A stretch of 64,000 nucleotides of DNA, taken from the NCBI GenBank assembly GCA_036560485.1, contig DATBRC010000049.1, forward strand, positions 3,466 through 67,465, in the 5' to 3' direction. Shown here piece after piece: positions 11,529 to 20,784 of this stretch. Each line of letters begins with the position of its first letter. The first letter of the stretch is position 1. The position numbers were made by a program, and so were the translations under genes. The notes below the pieces were generated by a model. The model worked only from the letters and a program-made list of their open reading frames with translations, ran no database searches and was not told the DNA's origin. The stretch is from DATBRC01 sp036560485 (GTDB lineage Bacteria > Pseudomonadota > Gammaproteobacteria > Burkholderiales > Burkholderiaceae_D).

Positions 11529-12704
11529 GTGAACGAATTTACCGCAAACGAATTTACGTTAAATTATCGCACGCGAATCGTTTCTTCTCTTTCGGAGATC
11601 GGGCAACCCGCCTGGGATGAGCTGATCAGCATGCAATCCGATGTCAATCCTTTCCTGTCGTACGCTTTTCTCGATGCGTTGCATGAAACCGGTTGTGCCT
11701 GTGCGGAAACAGGTTGGCAACCGCAATACCTGACCTTATGGCGCGGCGAGCAGTTGGAAGCTGCCCTGCCCCTGTATGCGAAATCGCATTCGTATGGCGA
11801 ATATGTATTCGACTGGGCATGGGCCGATGCATATCAACGACATGGTCTTGCGTATTATCCGAAACTGTTGTCAGCCATTCCTTTCACGCCGGTTACTGGC
11901 AGTCGACTGCTCATACGCGATGCACAAGCGCAAGCCGCGCTGATCGACGCATTGCAGACTATCCAAATCGAGAGCGGCATGTCATCAACCCATATTTTGT
12001 ATCCACCCGAAGCGCAGGCAACAGCACTGCATGATGCCGGTTTCATGGTCCGCACCGGCGTGCAATTTCATTGGTTGAATGCAGGTTATGCCGATTTTGA
12101 AGAATTCCTGGAAACGCTGGATCGCAAGAAACGAAAAAACATTCGCGCCGAGCGTCGCAAGGTACACGATGCAGGCATCACCTTTCGACATGTGCGCGGC
12201 GCCGATGCAACGATTGCGGATTGGAAGTTTTTCAACCGCTGCTATGCACATACCTATGCTGCGCATTATTCGACACCGTATTTAAATCTGGAATTTTTCC
12301 GGCGCATCGGTGCAAATATGCCGCACAACATTCTATTGATCGTTGCCGAGCGTGATGGAAAACCGATCGCATCCTCGCTGGTGATCCACAATGAAACCAC
12401 ATTGTATGGGCGCTATTGGGGTGCGATTGAGGAAGTGCCTTGCCTGCATTTCGAAACCGCTTATTATCAGCCGTTGGAATTTTGCATTAAAGAAAGAGTC
12501 CAGATCTTTGAAGGCGGCGCACAGGGCGAACATAAAATGGCGCGCGGCTTTTTGCCGCAAAAAACCTGGTCGGCTCATTGGCTGGCGCATCCATCATTCT
12601 CAGAAGCAATTGAGCGCTTCTTGCAACGAGAAAATGGCGGTATCGAAGCCTATATGGATGAGCTTAATGAGCGAAATCCATTCAGAACCGTAAAAAATAG
12701 TTAA
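11529..12704 (+). CDS. FemAB-like / GNAT-fold acyltransferase
   Basis: The 391-residue protein has the layout of the bacterial FemAB-like family (formerly DUF482): a double GNAT fold with YAFLDALHETGC near the start, DRKKRKNIRAERRKV in the middle and FEGGAQGEHKMARGFLPQKTWSAHW near the end. These proteins are predicted peptidyl or acyl transferases of unknown substrate. The start is the GTG at 11529. No other in-frame start lies nearby, and no clear ribosome-binding site is seen. The first ten codons contain a near-exact tandem repeat (NEFT-A-NEFT). The gene is divergent from nadE across 26 bases, so the two promoters must overlap or lie within the neighbouring gene. Confidence 0.8.
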   Translation: MNEFTANEFTLNYRTRIVSSLSEIGQPAWDELISMQSDVNPFLSYAFLDALHETGCACAETGWQPQYLTLWRGEQLEAALPLYAKSHSYGEYVFDWAWADAYQRHGLAYYPKLLSAIPFTPVTGSRLLIRDAQAQAALIDALQTIQIESGMSSTHILYPPEAQATALHDAGFMVRTGVQFHWLNAGYADFEEFLETLDRKKRKNIRAERRKVHDAGITFRHVRGADATIADWKFFNRCYAHTYAAHYSTPYLNLEFFRRIGANMPHNILLIVAERDGKPIASSLVIHNETTLYGRYWGAIEEVPCLHFETAYYQPLEFCIKERVQIFEGGAQGEHKMARGFLPQKTWSAHWLAHPSFSEAIERFLQRENGGIEAYMDELNERNPFRTVKNS

Positions 12705-12757
12705 ATTACCAACAATTACTTGATAGTCTGCAAACTCACAGGCATGCTCTTGAAAAC

Positions 12758-13840
12758 ATGACATTTATTGAAATCATGAGCACATTAGAATCAGCAGCGA
12801 CAGAATTTTCAGCAACTGCGCAAATTGCACCAGCCATTAACCGTGTTGCCCGATTTCATATTTTGCGCGAATTAGGCCGCGGTTCGATCGGCTCTGTTTA
12901 TCTGGCGCACGATCCGGTCATTGATCGTGATATCGCCATCAAAACATTTAGTCCCAAAGTCAGCTCTGCAACCAAAAAACAATACGAGCAACAATTCATC
13001 AACGAGGCACGTGCTGCCGGGCGGCTGTCCCATCCGAATATTGTGACGATTTTTGATGCGTCCAATGAAAATGGCACAACTTATATCGCAATGGAGTATT
13101 TGCAAGGCCGCGAGTTGAGCAAAATTTTAAAAAAAGATCTGCCTTATACGTATGACGATGCAGCGACCATAGTATGGAAAGTTGCCGAGGCGCTTGATTA
13201 CGCTCACAAGAACGGCGTCGTCCATCGCGATATCAAGCCGGCTAACATTTTCATTGTGGCGGACAATCAACCAAAACTGGTTGATTTCGGCATTGCACGC
13301 ATTCCCAATCGGGTTGCCGAAAAAACGGTCAGTCTTGAAGATGCGCCCAACACCTTATTCCATAACAATTTGCTTGGAACACCAACCTATATGTCGCCCG
13401 AGCAAGCAACCGGACGGCAAGTTGATTTACGCACCGATGTCTATTCATTAGGTGCTGTGATGTATGAATTGCTGGCTGGTCGGAAACCTTTTCAGTCAAA
13501 GAATACTGAAAAATTGTTGCAACTGATCGCATTCAAATCTCCTCCGGCACCGCATGAGGTCAATCCGAAAGTGCCTGCAGAATTATCGCGAATCGTAATG
13601 CGTGCAATGAGCAAACGTCCGGAAAAGCGCTATCAGAGTGCCAATGAAATGGCGCTGGATCTCAAGCGCTATTTAATCAAAGGCAAGCGCGAACGAAAAC
13701 AGCTAAAGATGCCGCTTGAAATGGCAGAACAAATGGATGAGGCATCCAACGATCAGCCATCTCGGCGCCGGCTCTATTGGATGGGCTGCATTGCGTTGAT
13801 CGGCGCGATTACCGTTGTCGGCATCAATTTCTGGCGCTGA
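12758..13840 (+). CDS. Membrane-anchored Hanks-type serine/threonine protein kinase
   Basis: The 360-residue protein carries a eukaryotic-like kinase domain at about 33-305: glycine loop GRGSIGSVY (40-48), Lys62 in AIKTF, HRDIKPAN with the catalytic Asp (156-163), DFG at 176-178 and SPEQ in the activation segment. All catalytic residues are present. A single membrane span (LYWMGCIALIGAITVVGINF) ends the protein, leaving the kinase in the cytoplasm with no extracellular sensor. The start could instead be the ATG at 12776. It follows the acyltransferase by 53 bases and converges on the HDOD-GAF gene. Substrates are unknown. Confidence 0.9.
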   Translation: MTFIEIMSTLESAATEFSATAQIAPAINRVARFHILRELGRGSIGSVYLAHDPVIDRDIAIKTFSPKVSSATKKQYEQQFINEARAAGRLSHPNIVTIFDASNENGTTYIAMEYLQGRELSKILKKDLPYTYDDAATIVWKVAEALDYAHKNGVVHRDIKPANIFIVADNQPKLVDFGIARIPNRVAEKTVSLEDAPNTLFHNNLLGTPTYMSPEQATGRQVDLRTDVYSLGAVMYELLAGRKPFQSKNTEKLLQLIAFKSPPAPHEVNPKVPAELSRIVMRAMSKRPEKRYQSANEMALDLKRYLIKGKRERKQLKMPLEMAEQMDEASNDQPSRRRLYWMGCIALIGAITVVGINFWR

Positions 13841-13850
13841 TTGTTATAGC

Positions 13851-13948
13851 GACTTACGCAAAATTGTTACGACAAGGCGTCGCGACGAAGACAGTACAGA
13901 CCGTACGGCAAGGAGCGGCAACGCAGTTGGGGCAATTTTGCGTCAGTC
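13851..13948. repeat. Palindromic element, copy A (conserved core, copy-specific arms)
   Basis: The outer arms GACTTACGCAAAATTG (13851-13866) and its near-complement at 13933-13948 flank a core containing GACAGTACAG, CCGTACGGCAAGGAG and GCAACGC. The core matches the element at 19916-20016, yet the arms are unrelated to that copy's arms. It lies in the convergent gap between the kinase and the HDOD gene, where it could terminate both. Confidence 0.8.
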
Positions 13949-13955
13949 CTGAACT

Positions 13956-15614
13956 TCAACGCGCGTTCAATGCGCCCAATACCTGCCCTTTTAAGGTTTT
14001 GATGAGCGCTGTCTCGTCGGCGGGCACACCTTCCGTTGCAAACTCTGTACGGTCAGCATAAAACAAACCCACTGCTTTTTTCTGGACAATCAGCGGCAAG
14101 ACAATGAAGCTTTTTGCATCCGGCAGTAAGGCTCTGTGCCATGCCGGAATGAGATTGCGGATTTTCGGATCAGTGGCGTTGGAGATCAATAAATCTGCAT
14201 CGTTTTCAACTGCAAGATGAAATAAATCGCGTTCATTTCCCGTGGAAAAAACGAAACCGGCTTGACGTGCAGCGTTATTATCCCCCAATGAAATACGTGC
14301 ACGGAATTGATTGGTCTTCATGTCCTTCAAACAGACGGTGGCGAAGCGGAAGCCCATGCTGTGGTACAGCGTCTCCAGAACCAGCATGATTAAATCATTC
14401 GCCTTGCAACGACCTGAAGACATCATCTCGGTCACGTCGCGCACACCCGCCAAAAGCAAGTCGCGTGCATTGACCGGCTTGCCGCTCGAATGCCGTGCTG
14501 TGATTTCCAACGTATCGACAGTGTCTGTCGCTGTGAATAACAATTCTGCAGGCAAACCTTTCTGCTTCTGCTCCTTCTCTTCTGGTATCGGATCAATCAC
14601 AAAGTCGACGCTTGGCATTGGTTTTTGCGCCTGCACCTGTGCAACTGGTTCCGGCTCAATCCTGTCAACCAGCAATGGAGGAAGATTGGCATTGGATAAC
14701 AATGCACTTGTTTCATGCGCGACTGTAGAAAACAACTTGCCTAGCTTTTCTTGATCGAGATTAAACGCACCGCCAAATCTCGCCAGCAAAGCCTTGCTGG
14801 CTGCATCGTCGCCTTGTTGATTCATTTTTGGAATCAAGGTTGCGGCTGCGGTACTGAATGCTGCGACTTGCTGCATCCATTCCTGCTTGTTCTTGGCCGG
14901 TTTCAACACGCCGGAGGGAAGCGGTGCCAGCGCTTGGACGATCGATTCGGGGATCTCCCATTCTTTCAGCACTGATTCTGCCAACGATTCAAGACTGCAA
15001 CCCAGCACTTGCTGCGATGCCTGCATGGACGTTTTGCCGTCCTGGATCAATGCCGACATTTCGCTATAAAGTTCGTGATCGTGCGACGCCAGCAGCAAAC
15101 GTCCCATATTCTTGAACAATGCGGCAATGGCCGCTTCTTCAGCATCCCTGAATTGACTGTTCTTGGCCAATTCACATCCGACTACGCTGGCGCACATCGC
15201 ATGCGCCAATTCGGCACGCACATTTTTTGCGCGCTTGCCTGACATGCCGTCGACCAATAGAATCGCCAAGGCCACCGTCTTGACTGTATCGAAACCCAGC
15301 AAAAAGATTGCCTTGGAAATAGTCGTAACCGGCGAACTGGATGTAGTGCGATAACTGACGGTATTCGACACGCGAAGAATTTTCTGTGTGAGCGCGACAT
15401 CGGACAGCACAAAATGCGCCAAATCGCGCACCGCTTCGTCGTCTGAAGACGCCATTTGCACAACGCGTGTTACGGAACTGCCCAGCGCCGGCAAGGTCGC
15501 ATCATTGATAATTTTCTCAAGCAATCGATCACGTACAGTAGATGATTGATCACTGTTTGGCGCCGAAGTGGATACGGCAGATTTTGACACTCCTGAATTA
15601 GTCGGCACGTCCAT
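13956..15614 (-). CDS. HDOD-GAF signalling protein
   Basis: The 552-residue protein has an HDOD domain (about 30-240: LPALGSSVTRVVQMASSDDE, LLGFDTVKTVALAILL, with the degenerate HD site typical of HDOD) and, after a linker, a C-terminal GAF domain (about 390-545: MGFRFATVCLKD through FIVLPLIVQKKAVGLFYAD). HDOD domains lack phosphohydrolase activity in characterised cases and act as protein-interaction platforms, while GAF domains bind small ligands or dimerise. The ATG at 15614 is directly preceded by AAAGGA with almost no spacing, so the true start may be slightly internal. It converges on the Ser/Thr kinase. Confidence 0.85.
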   Translation of the reverse strand: MDVPTNSGVSKSAVSTSAPNSDQSSTVRDRLLEKIINDATLPALGSSVTRVVQMASSDDEAVRDLAHFVLSDVALTQKILRVSNTVSYRTTSSSPVTTISKAIFLLGFDTVKTVALAILLVDGMSGKRAKNVRAELAHAMCASVVGCELAKNSQFRDAEEAAIAALFKNMGRLLLASHDHELYSEMSALIQDGKTSMQASQQVLGCSLESLAESVLKEWEIPESIVQALAPLPSGVLKPAKNKQEWMQQVAAFSTAAATLIPKMNQQGDDAASKALLARFGGAFNLDQEKLGKLFSTVAHETSALLSNANLPPLLVDRIEPEPVAQVQAQKPMPSVDFVIDPIPEEKEQKQKGLPAELLFTATDTVDTLEITARHSSGKPVNARDLLLAGVRDVTEMMSSGRCKANDLIMLVLETLYHSMGFRFATVCLKDMKTNQFRARISLGDNNAARQAGFVFSTGNERDLFHLAVENDADLLISNATDPKIRNLIPAWHRALLPDAKSFIVLPLIVQKKAVGLFYADRTEFATEGVPADETALIKTLKGQVLGALNAR

Positions 15615-15712
15615 TCCTTTGTTATTGCATATTCGCTTTTGTCACTTGCGGCAAAAGTGAGAGTATCGAACACATAATTTACTTTAATAGTCAAAGGGAA
15701 ACAATACAATCT

Positions 15713-16633
15713 ATGTCACATAACGTTAACTACAACACTACAACACCTATGAAAACGCTTGATATTTTGGCAGCACTTTTAGTAGTCATCATTTGGGGCG
15801 CCAATTTTGTGGTGATAAAGCTCGGTTTGCAAGAATTGCCGCCCATTCTCTTTACGGCATTGCGCTTTATATTCGCAGCATTTCCGTTAATATTTTTTGT
15901 GAGACGGCCTGCCATTCCATGGAAACTCCTGGTTGGCTATAGCATGTTCCAATTCACGTTGCAATTTACGTTGTTGTTCTCGGGCATGAAACTGGGATTT
16001 CCACCCGGGTTGGCATCACTTGTCATTCAGCTTCAAGCATTCTTCACGATTGGGCTGGCAGTATTGATGTTAGGCGAACGCCCGGTTGTCATGCAATTGA
16101 TCGGTGCGCTGATTGCTTTTTGCGGCATGGTGCTGGTTGCATCGCAACTGGAAGCAAGGGCTACAACAATTGGCTTCATGATGGTGGTGACCGCTGGTTT
16201 TTGTTGGGCCGTGGCCAATATTTTTACCAAACAAATTGGCCGGGTCAATCCTTTGGCTTTAGTTGTATGGGCAGCATTGTTGGCATCGCCACCACTCATC
16301 TTCGCATCGCTTGTTATTGAAGGTACCGGAGCCTGGATTGCCGTTGTTTCCAAACTCAATTGGTTATCAGTGGGCGCCGTGATGTTCCAATCATATGCCA
16401 ATACCATCATCGGTTTTGGCATCTGGGCGATCTTGATGCGTAAATATCCAAGCGCCACTATCGCACCTTTTACACTGCTGGTACCCGTTACAGGTATGTT
16501 GAGTGCGGCATTCGTGTTAAACGAGCCGTTGCAATGGTGGAAAATCGTCGCAGGATTACTGGTGTTATGCGGCTTGGCTTGTAACCTGTTTGGTACGCGC
16601 TTGATGAATGCATTGCGTTCATCGAACAAATAA
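15713..16633 (+). CDS. EamA/DMT-family exporter
   Basis: The 306-residue protein has about ten membrane segments and two EamA repeats. The sequence LLVVIIWGANFVVIKLGLQ and later PPGLASLVIQLQAFFTI is close to E. coli EamA (YdeD), an exporter of O-acetylserine and cysteine pathway metabolites, so a similar role is possible but not shown. The start could be the ATG at 15713 or at 15749. It is divergent from the HDOD-GAF gene and ends at a strong terminator. Confidence 0.85.
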   Translation: MSHNVNYNTTTPMKTLDILAALLVVIIWGANFVVIKLGLQELPPILFTALRFIFAAFPLIFFVRRPAIPWKLLVGYSMFQFTLQFTLLFSGMKLGFPPGLASLVIQLQAFFTIGLAVLMLGERPVVMQLIGALIAFCGMVLVASQLEARATTIGFMMVVTAGFCWAVANIFTKQIGRVNPLALVVWAALLASPPLIFASLVIEGTGAWIAVVSKLNWLSVGAVMFQSYANTIIGFGIWAILMRKYPSATIAPFTLLVPVTGMLSAAFVLNEPLQWWKIVAGLLVLCGLACNLFGTRLMNALRSSNK

Positions 16634-16665
16634 AAAAAGAGCGCATCTGTAGTGCGCTCTTTTTT
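16632..16665. terminator. Bidirectional rho-independent terminator
   Basis: The stem AGAGCGCA/TGCGCTCT is flanked by an A-run and a T-run (AAAAAAGAGCGCA...TGCGCTCTTTTTT). It ends the exporter gene, and on the other strand the ppa transcript. Confidence 0.9.
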
Positions 16666-16714
16666 ATGATTACTGCTTGAGTTGATTGCTTGAATTTCGC
16701 AACAACCCACTACT

Positions 16715-17263
16715 TTAAAAATTGGGTTTGCTTGCTGCCTTGTTATAAGCCGCCACACCGGACATGATTTCGGCCTTCGCATCCTCAGGGCCAAACCATC
16801 CTTCGATCTTCACCCATTTCCCTTTTTCCAAATCCTTGTAATGCTCAAAAAAGTGCTGGATTTGTTGTAACCGCAAATCGTTCATGTCTTCCGGTTTTTG
16901 CCAATGCGTATAGATCGGCAGGATTTTATCAACAGGTACTGCCAACACTTTGGCATCACCGCCCGCTTCATCGGTCATTTTCAACACGCCGATCGGGCGG
17001 CAACGCACAACAACACCTGGAATCAACGGAAATGGCGTGATGACAAGCACATCAACCGGATCGCCATCCGCCGAAATGGTATGCGGAATATAGCCATAGT
17101 TGCATGGGTAATGCATCGCGGTACCCATGAAGCGATCGACGAAAATGGCGCCTGACTCCTTATCGACTTCGTACTTGATTGGATCGGCATTCATCGGAAT
17201 TTCAATGATCACATTGAAATCATTGGGCAAATCGCGCCCGGAAGGGACATTATTGAGGCTCAT
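16715..17263 (-). CDS. ppa: Inorganic pyrophosphatase (family I)
   Basis: This enzyme hydrolyses pyrophosphate to pull biosynthetic reactions forward. The 182 residues are typical of the hexameric bacterial form. Metal-binding residues sit in [15 protein letters not shown] (the DxDPxD signature) and in the following [10 protein letters not shown] region. [14 protein letters not shown] is the conserved N-terminal segment. It is read towards the terminator at 16632-16665, downstream of the hem genes but separated by 214 bases. Confidence 0.97.
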   Translation of the reverse strand: MSLNNVPSGRDLPNDFNVIIEIPMNADPIKYEVDKESGAIFVDRFMGTAMHYPCNYGYIPHTISADGDPVDVLVITPFPLIPGVVVRCRPIGVLKMTDEAGGDAKVLAVPVDKILPIYTHWQKPEDMNDLRLQQIQHFFEHYKDLEKGKWVKIEGWFGPEDAKAEIMSGVAAYNKAASKPNF

Positions 17264-17332
17264 GGTGCTTTCTCATAGAGTGGAATAATCTTGAATGCCC
17301 AAATTATAACGGCTTTCATAGAATACTATTGC

Positions 17333-17359
17333 GATGCACCACCTAACAGTCGGTGCATC
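17333..17359. terminator. Hairpin between hemY and ppa
   Basis: GATGCACC (17333-17340) pairs with GGTGCATC (17352-17359) around an 11-base loop, 118 bases past the hemY stop. On the minus strand no T-run follows, so it is at best a weak terminator for the hem genes. The rest of the gap shows nothing else. Confidence 0.35.
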
Positions 17360-17477
17360 TCTTTGAAAAGACTCTACAGAATAGGCTTGAACACGATAGA
17401 AATGAAGAACTTCTCAGAGCAAACCCATTCCATGAGAATCAATAAACATCCTGGAAGACAAGATGGTGGAAGGTTTC

Positions 17478-18674
17478 TTACAATTTTGTGGTTAACGCGC
17501 ACTGTCTGTAATGCGTTGCAGCCTCTGTCGCCTGTCCAAGCGCTTCATGTAATTGAGCCAAGATCAGATGCGCTTCACGCAAGACGCCAGTATCCATTGC
17601 ATCAGAAAGTGCCTGCTCCAAATGGTGCTGTGCCTTGCCCCAGAGTTTTTGCTTGAAGCAGAGCACGCCCAATGTCAGGGCCAATTCAGGATCAGTCGGC
17701 CGCTGCTGGAGCCAGCTCTCGCAATGCTCTATTTGCGCCAACAAGGCGGGGGTTCCTTCTGCAGCAGCGGAATTCCGGTAAGCACGTATCAGGCGATCAT
17801 CCCATTCTACGGTCAGCGCTTTTTCCACAATGCTGCGCGCCTCATCCTGCAAACCACGCTTATGGAAAGCAGGCGCAGCTTGAGACACAACGAACGGCTT
17901 GACGCGATCGTCCATAGGAATATTCGCCCAAACCAATCGGATCGATTCTGCATCGTGCGTTGAATCCGACAACATATCCTGATAAGCCAATTCCCGCAGA
18001 CGCCTTGACAGCGCAGGATGCAGCGCATTGTGCTTATCCAGTGAACGCACCAGACGCAAAACCTCCGGCCAATTTTGCGCTTGTTGATTGGCTTTCAAAG
18101 CCAGCCTCAATGCATGGATATGCCGGGTGCCGTTGGCATTCAACGATTTGACCGCTGCGATTGCTGCATCATTCTCATGATCATCGACCAGCAATTCAAG
18201 TGTGGTCATGAGCCGTGCTGTCTTCAGCGTATTGTCATCTTCAATCTTGTTTAACCACATGTCTCTGCGTTCTGCCTGTTGCATCCGCTGTGCAGCGCGC
18301 GCGGCAATCAAAGCCGACAAACCCGCATTGGAAGGTGAATCGGAAGCACGTACCGCAGCTTTTTCCGCATGGCCGAAACGGCCTTCAAACAATGCCTTGA
18401 GTGAATCGCGCAATGCCTGCGTGCCTTCACGCTCACGCTTTTCCTGCCGATAGCTTGCAACGCGCTTGGGCATCTGCTTGGCAAAATCCAGCGCTTGCAA
18501 GAGTACGTACAAAAACCAGAATGACAATGCTGTCAGCAATATGAATAGATTGAGTGACAGATCAACGCGATATGGCGGATAAAAAAAGACGACGTTGCCG
18601 AGATTGAAGCGCGCCAATACGGCGAGACCAATCGCCGTAGCAAATAACGTGAGAAGCCAGAGAAATATGCGCAT
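17478..18674 (-). CDS. hemY: HemY-type TPR membrane protein
   Basis: The 398-residue protein has two N-terminal membrane segments (MRIFLWLLTLFATAIGLAVL and LFILLTALSFWFLYVLL), then the HemY_N region and a cytoplasmic TPR-like helical repeat region to the end. Despite the name this is not protoporphyrinogen oxidase. In proteobacteria it lies with hemCDX and is thought to scaffold late haem or porphyrin steps. It starts 18 bases after hemX and is probably cotranscribed. Confidence 0.9.
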   Translation of the reverse strand: MRIFLWLLTLFATAIGLAVLARFNLGNVVFFYPPYRVDLSLNLFILLTALSFWFLYVLLQALDFAKQMPKRVASYRQEKREREGTQALRDSLKALFEGRFGHAEKAAVRASDSPSNAGLSALIAARAAQRMQQAERRDMWLNKIEDDNTLKTARLMTTLELLVDDHENDAAIAAVKSLNANGTRHIHALRLALKANQQAQNWPEVLRLVRSLDKHNALHPALSRRLRELAYQDMLSDSTHDAESIRLVWANIPMDDRVKPFVVSQAAPAFHKRGLQDEARSIVEKALTVEWDDRLIRAYRNSAAAEGTPALLAQIEHCESWLQQRPTDPELALTLGVLCFKQKLWGKAQHHLEQALSDAMDTGVLREAHLILAQLHEALGQATEAATHYRQCALTTKL

Positions 18675-18692
18675 GGTTTGGATTAACAGATA

Positions 18693-19838
18693 TTAAGGCT
18701 TGGCCTTATAGCTACGTACGGCATTCAAACTTTCAGCCAAAGTCGGCATCTCCAGCGCCAGATTACTTCCTTGCACTTGCTTCAAAAGTACTTGCACTGT
18801 TTGCGTCTGCTTGGAGCGCGTATCGAAATACTTGCTGATGGTATCTTGCGCTGCAATCATGTCGCTGCGAAATGCAGACTCATTACGCGATAGCAATGCC
18901 AAGCGTGCATTCAATAAACGCAATTTCAAATTTTCACGGGCGTAATACGCTTGCGTTGGCGATAATAAAAGCGCGTCGGGATTATCGACTGTACGCACTC
19001 GTATCAATTGTTTGACCTCGATCCACATTTCGCTGGTCCAGCTATCCCATCTGTCTTGCAAACTGGCGAACCAATCGGCGCCTGCGCTGCTACGGCTGAC
19101 AGTTGACTCGGATGTCTTGATTGGAGCGTGGTGCGATTTTTTTGGCTGTGAGATTGCCACTACTGGTTTTTCATCCGACAACAATGGCAGGTAATCGATT
19201 TGGCTAATGACACTATCCAGTCTCAGCGCGATGCCTGTCACATCAACACTCGGAAAAGCCTTCAACTTACTCATGTCGTGTGCAATAGCGCGACGGATCG
19301 TGATGAACTGCGGCTTGTCCGCGCGCGATAAACTTTTATCGGCATTTTGCAAAGCAATCAGTGCACCTTCCACATTACCGGCAAGCTGCAACTGCTGACT
19401 TGCCGTGGACAAGACTTGATCGATCTCGGACAACGCCCATTCGTCACGATTCTTGGACAAATCCTGGTAAAGCTGTTCCAAAGCCAATTGCTGACTCTGC
19501 GCTTCAACCTGTTTGCTTTCCAATACAGCGACTTTGGCTTGCAGTTCTTTCATCCCCTCTTGCGCCGATTTGACGATTACTTTTGTTTCACTGGTGCTGA
19601 TGTCATTTGATTGCAAACGATGCGCCATTTCCTCGCGCAAGCCATGAATCTCGGAGTGCATGATCCACCATTCGGCGGCGAGCAAAAACGCCAACAGGCC
19701 CAATCCGATAGCAATGGATCGCTGGCTTAAATGGAAACCACCTTTTTGGGAGGCAAGACCGGTCACAACAGGCTCCTTCTGGGGAGGGACAGCATGAGGT
19801 GGGGAACTGGAGTCGGGAGGTGAAGACATTTCATTCAT
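18693..19838 (-). CDS. hemX: HemX-like membrane protein
   Basis: The 381-residue proteobacterial HemX-type protein has a Pro/Ser-rich cytoplasmic N-terminus, a membrane span near 45-65 (GLGLLAFLLAAEWWIM), a coiled coil (about 70-145) and a helical C-terminal domain. It was once thought to be uroporphyrinogen-III C-methyltransferase, but it lacks the SAM-binding SUMT fold. Its role is probably structural, in the haem pathway. The start is the ATG at 19838 (or 19829). It is separated from hemD by a palindromic element. Confidence 0.88.
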   Translation of the reverse strand: MNEMSSPPDSSSPPHAVPPQKEPVVTGLASQKGGFHLSQRSIAIGLGLLAFLLAAEWWIMHSEIHGLREEMAHRLQSNDISTSETKVIVKSAQEGMKELQAKVAVLESKQVEAQSQQLALEQLYQDLSKNRDEWALSEIDQVLSTASQQLQLAGNVEGALIALQNADKSLSRADKPQFITIRRAIAHDMSKLKAFPSVDVTGIALRLDSVISQIDYLPLLSDEKPVVAISQPKKSHHAPIKTSESTVSRSSAGADWFASLQDRWDSWTSEMWIEVKQLIRVRTVDNPDALLLSPTQAYYARENLKLRLLNARLALLSRNESAFRSDMIAAQDTISKYFDTRSKQTQTVQVLLKQVQGSNLALEMPTLAESLNAVRSYKAKP

Positions 19839-19915
19839 GGGCAAGATTGTAATTCGATTTCCGAATCAAAGGTGAACGCGACGGAGGTTCCCAGGCATTA
19901 CTTTGTGTTTATTTA

Positions 19916-20016
19916 GAGCACCTAGCAAAACGCGTCTGGCAAGAGGCGCCGACGCAGACAGTACAAGCGTACGGCAAGGAGAAGCAACGCTGCCAGACGC
20001 GTTTTGCTAGGTGCTC
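19916..20016. repeat. Palindromic element, copy B, inside the hem cluster
   Basis: Perfect 26-bp inverted arms (19916-19941 and 19991-20016) enclose a core (GACAGTACAAGCGTACGGCA, AAGGAGAAGCAACGC) shared with the element at 13851-13948. The right arm touches the hemD stop codon directly. The structure is likely to affect the relative yield of hemD and hemX on one transcript. Confidence 0.85.
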
Positions 20017-20784
20017 TTAGCAATCGGACAAGGCAGCCAGTAAGCTGTCATCGCCCGAACCTGTCAGAACAATATCGTTAAAACCCAACATCTTTGCGGT
20101 TTCAGCAATACGGGCATGCGGTACGATTATTTTTTGCTGTTGCATTTTTACTACGCCATCATCGCCAGAAATCTGACGCGCCATCTGAACCAGAATGCGC
20201 AAAGCTTCCGAACTGGTGATCATCCAGTCATTTGGGGTGTCAATCAATTTTTGCAATCGACTGCATCCCGCTGCATCGAGCTCTGGAGCAGTGCGTCGAT
20301 AGGCAGCGACCTGCGTCACCAGCGCACCAGCGTCACGCAACGCATCCGCCAGTAATTCGCGCCCGCTTTCGCCACGAATAATCAGCACTTTTTTACCGCG
20401 CAATGCCGAAAGATCCAACGCATCCAGCAAGGTTTGGGAATCGGTTTGCTCAGGATCCTGCGGACTGATAATGGTGTGCGTCTGCGAGTTGATGCCATGC
20501 TCGGCGAGCGTCCTGCGGCTGCCGTCGCCCATCACGCTTAATGCCACATGCGTGGGCCAACTTTGACGAATCGCAAAACTGGCATCGATTGCATTGGGAC
20601 TGACAAAGGAGACCATCGCGTAACTGTCGATATCCGCCAATGCGGCCTGCAACAATGACGTATCAGCCAAGCGATGAATTTCCAACAGCGGAAACACGAC
20701 TGCCTGACGTCCCAACTCCATTACACGTTGTGCGAAAGCACCGGCTTGTGCCAATGGCCGGGTAATAACAACGGGATTAGGCAT
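20017..20784 (-). CDS. hemD: Uroporphyrinogen-III synthase
   Basis: HemD closes and inverts ring D of hydroxymethylbilane to give uroporphyrinogen III. The 255 residues form the usual two-domain HemD fold, poorly conserved in sequence. It begins [14 protein letters not shown], has [11 protein letters not shown] in the first half and [14 protein letters not shown] in the second. The ATG at 20784 overlaps the hemC end by 8 bases, which suggests translational coupling. An in-frame start at 20829 would lie deep in hemC. Confidence 0.92.
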   Translation of the reverse strand: MPNPVVITRPLAQAGAFAQRVMELGRQAVVFPLLEIHRLADTSLLQAALADIDSYAMVSFVSPNAIDASFAIRQSWPTHVALSVMGDGSRRTLAEHGINSQTHTIISPQDPEQTDSQTLLDALDLSALRGKKVLIIRGESGRELLADALRDAGALVTQVAAYRRTAPELDAAGCSRLQKLIDTPNDWMITSSEALRILVQMARQISGDDGVVKMQQQKIIVPHARIAETAKMLGFNDIVLTGSGDDSLLAALSDC

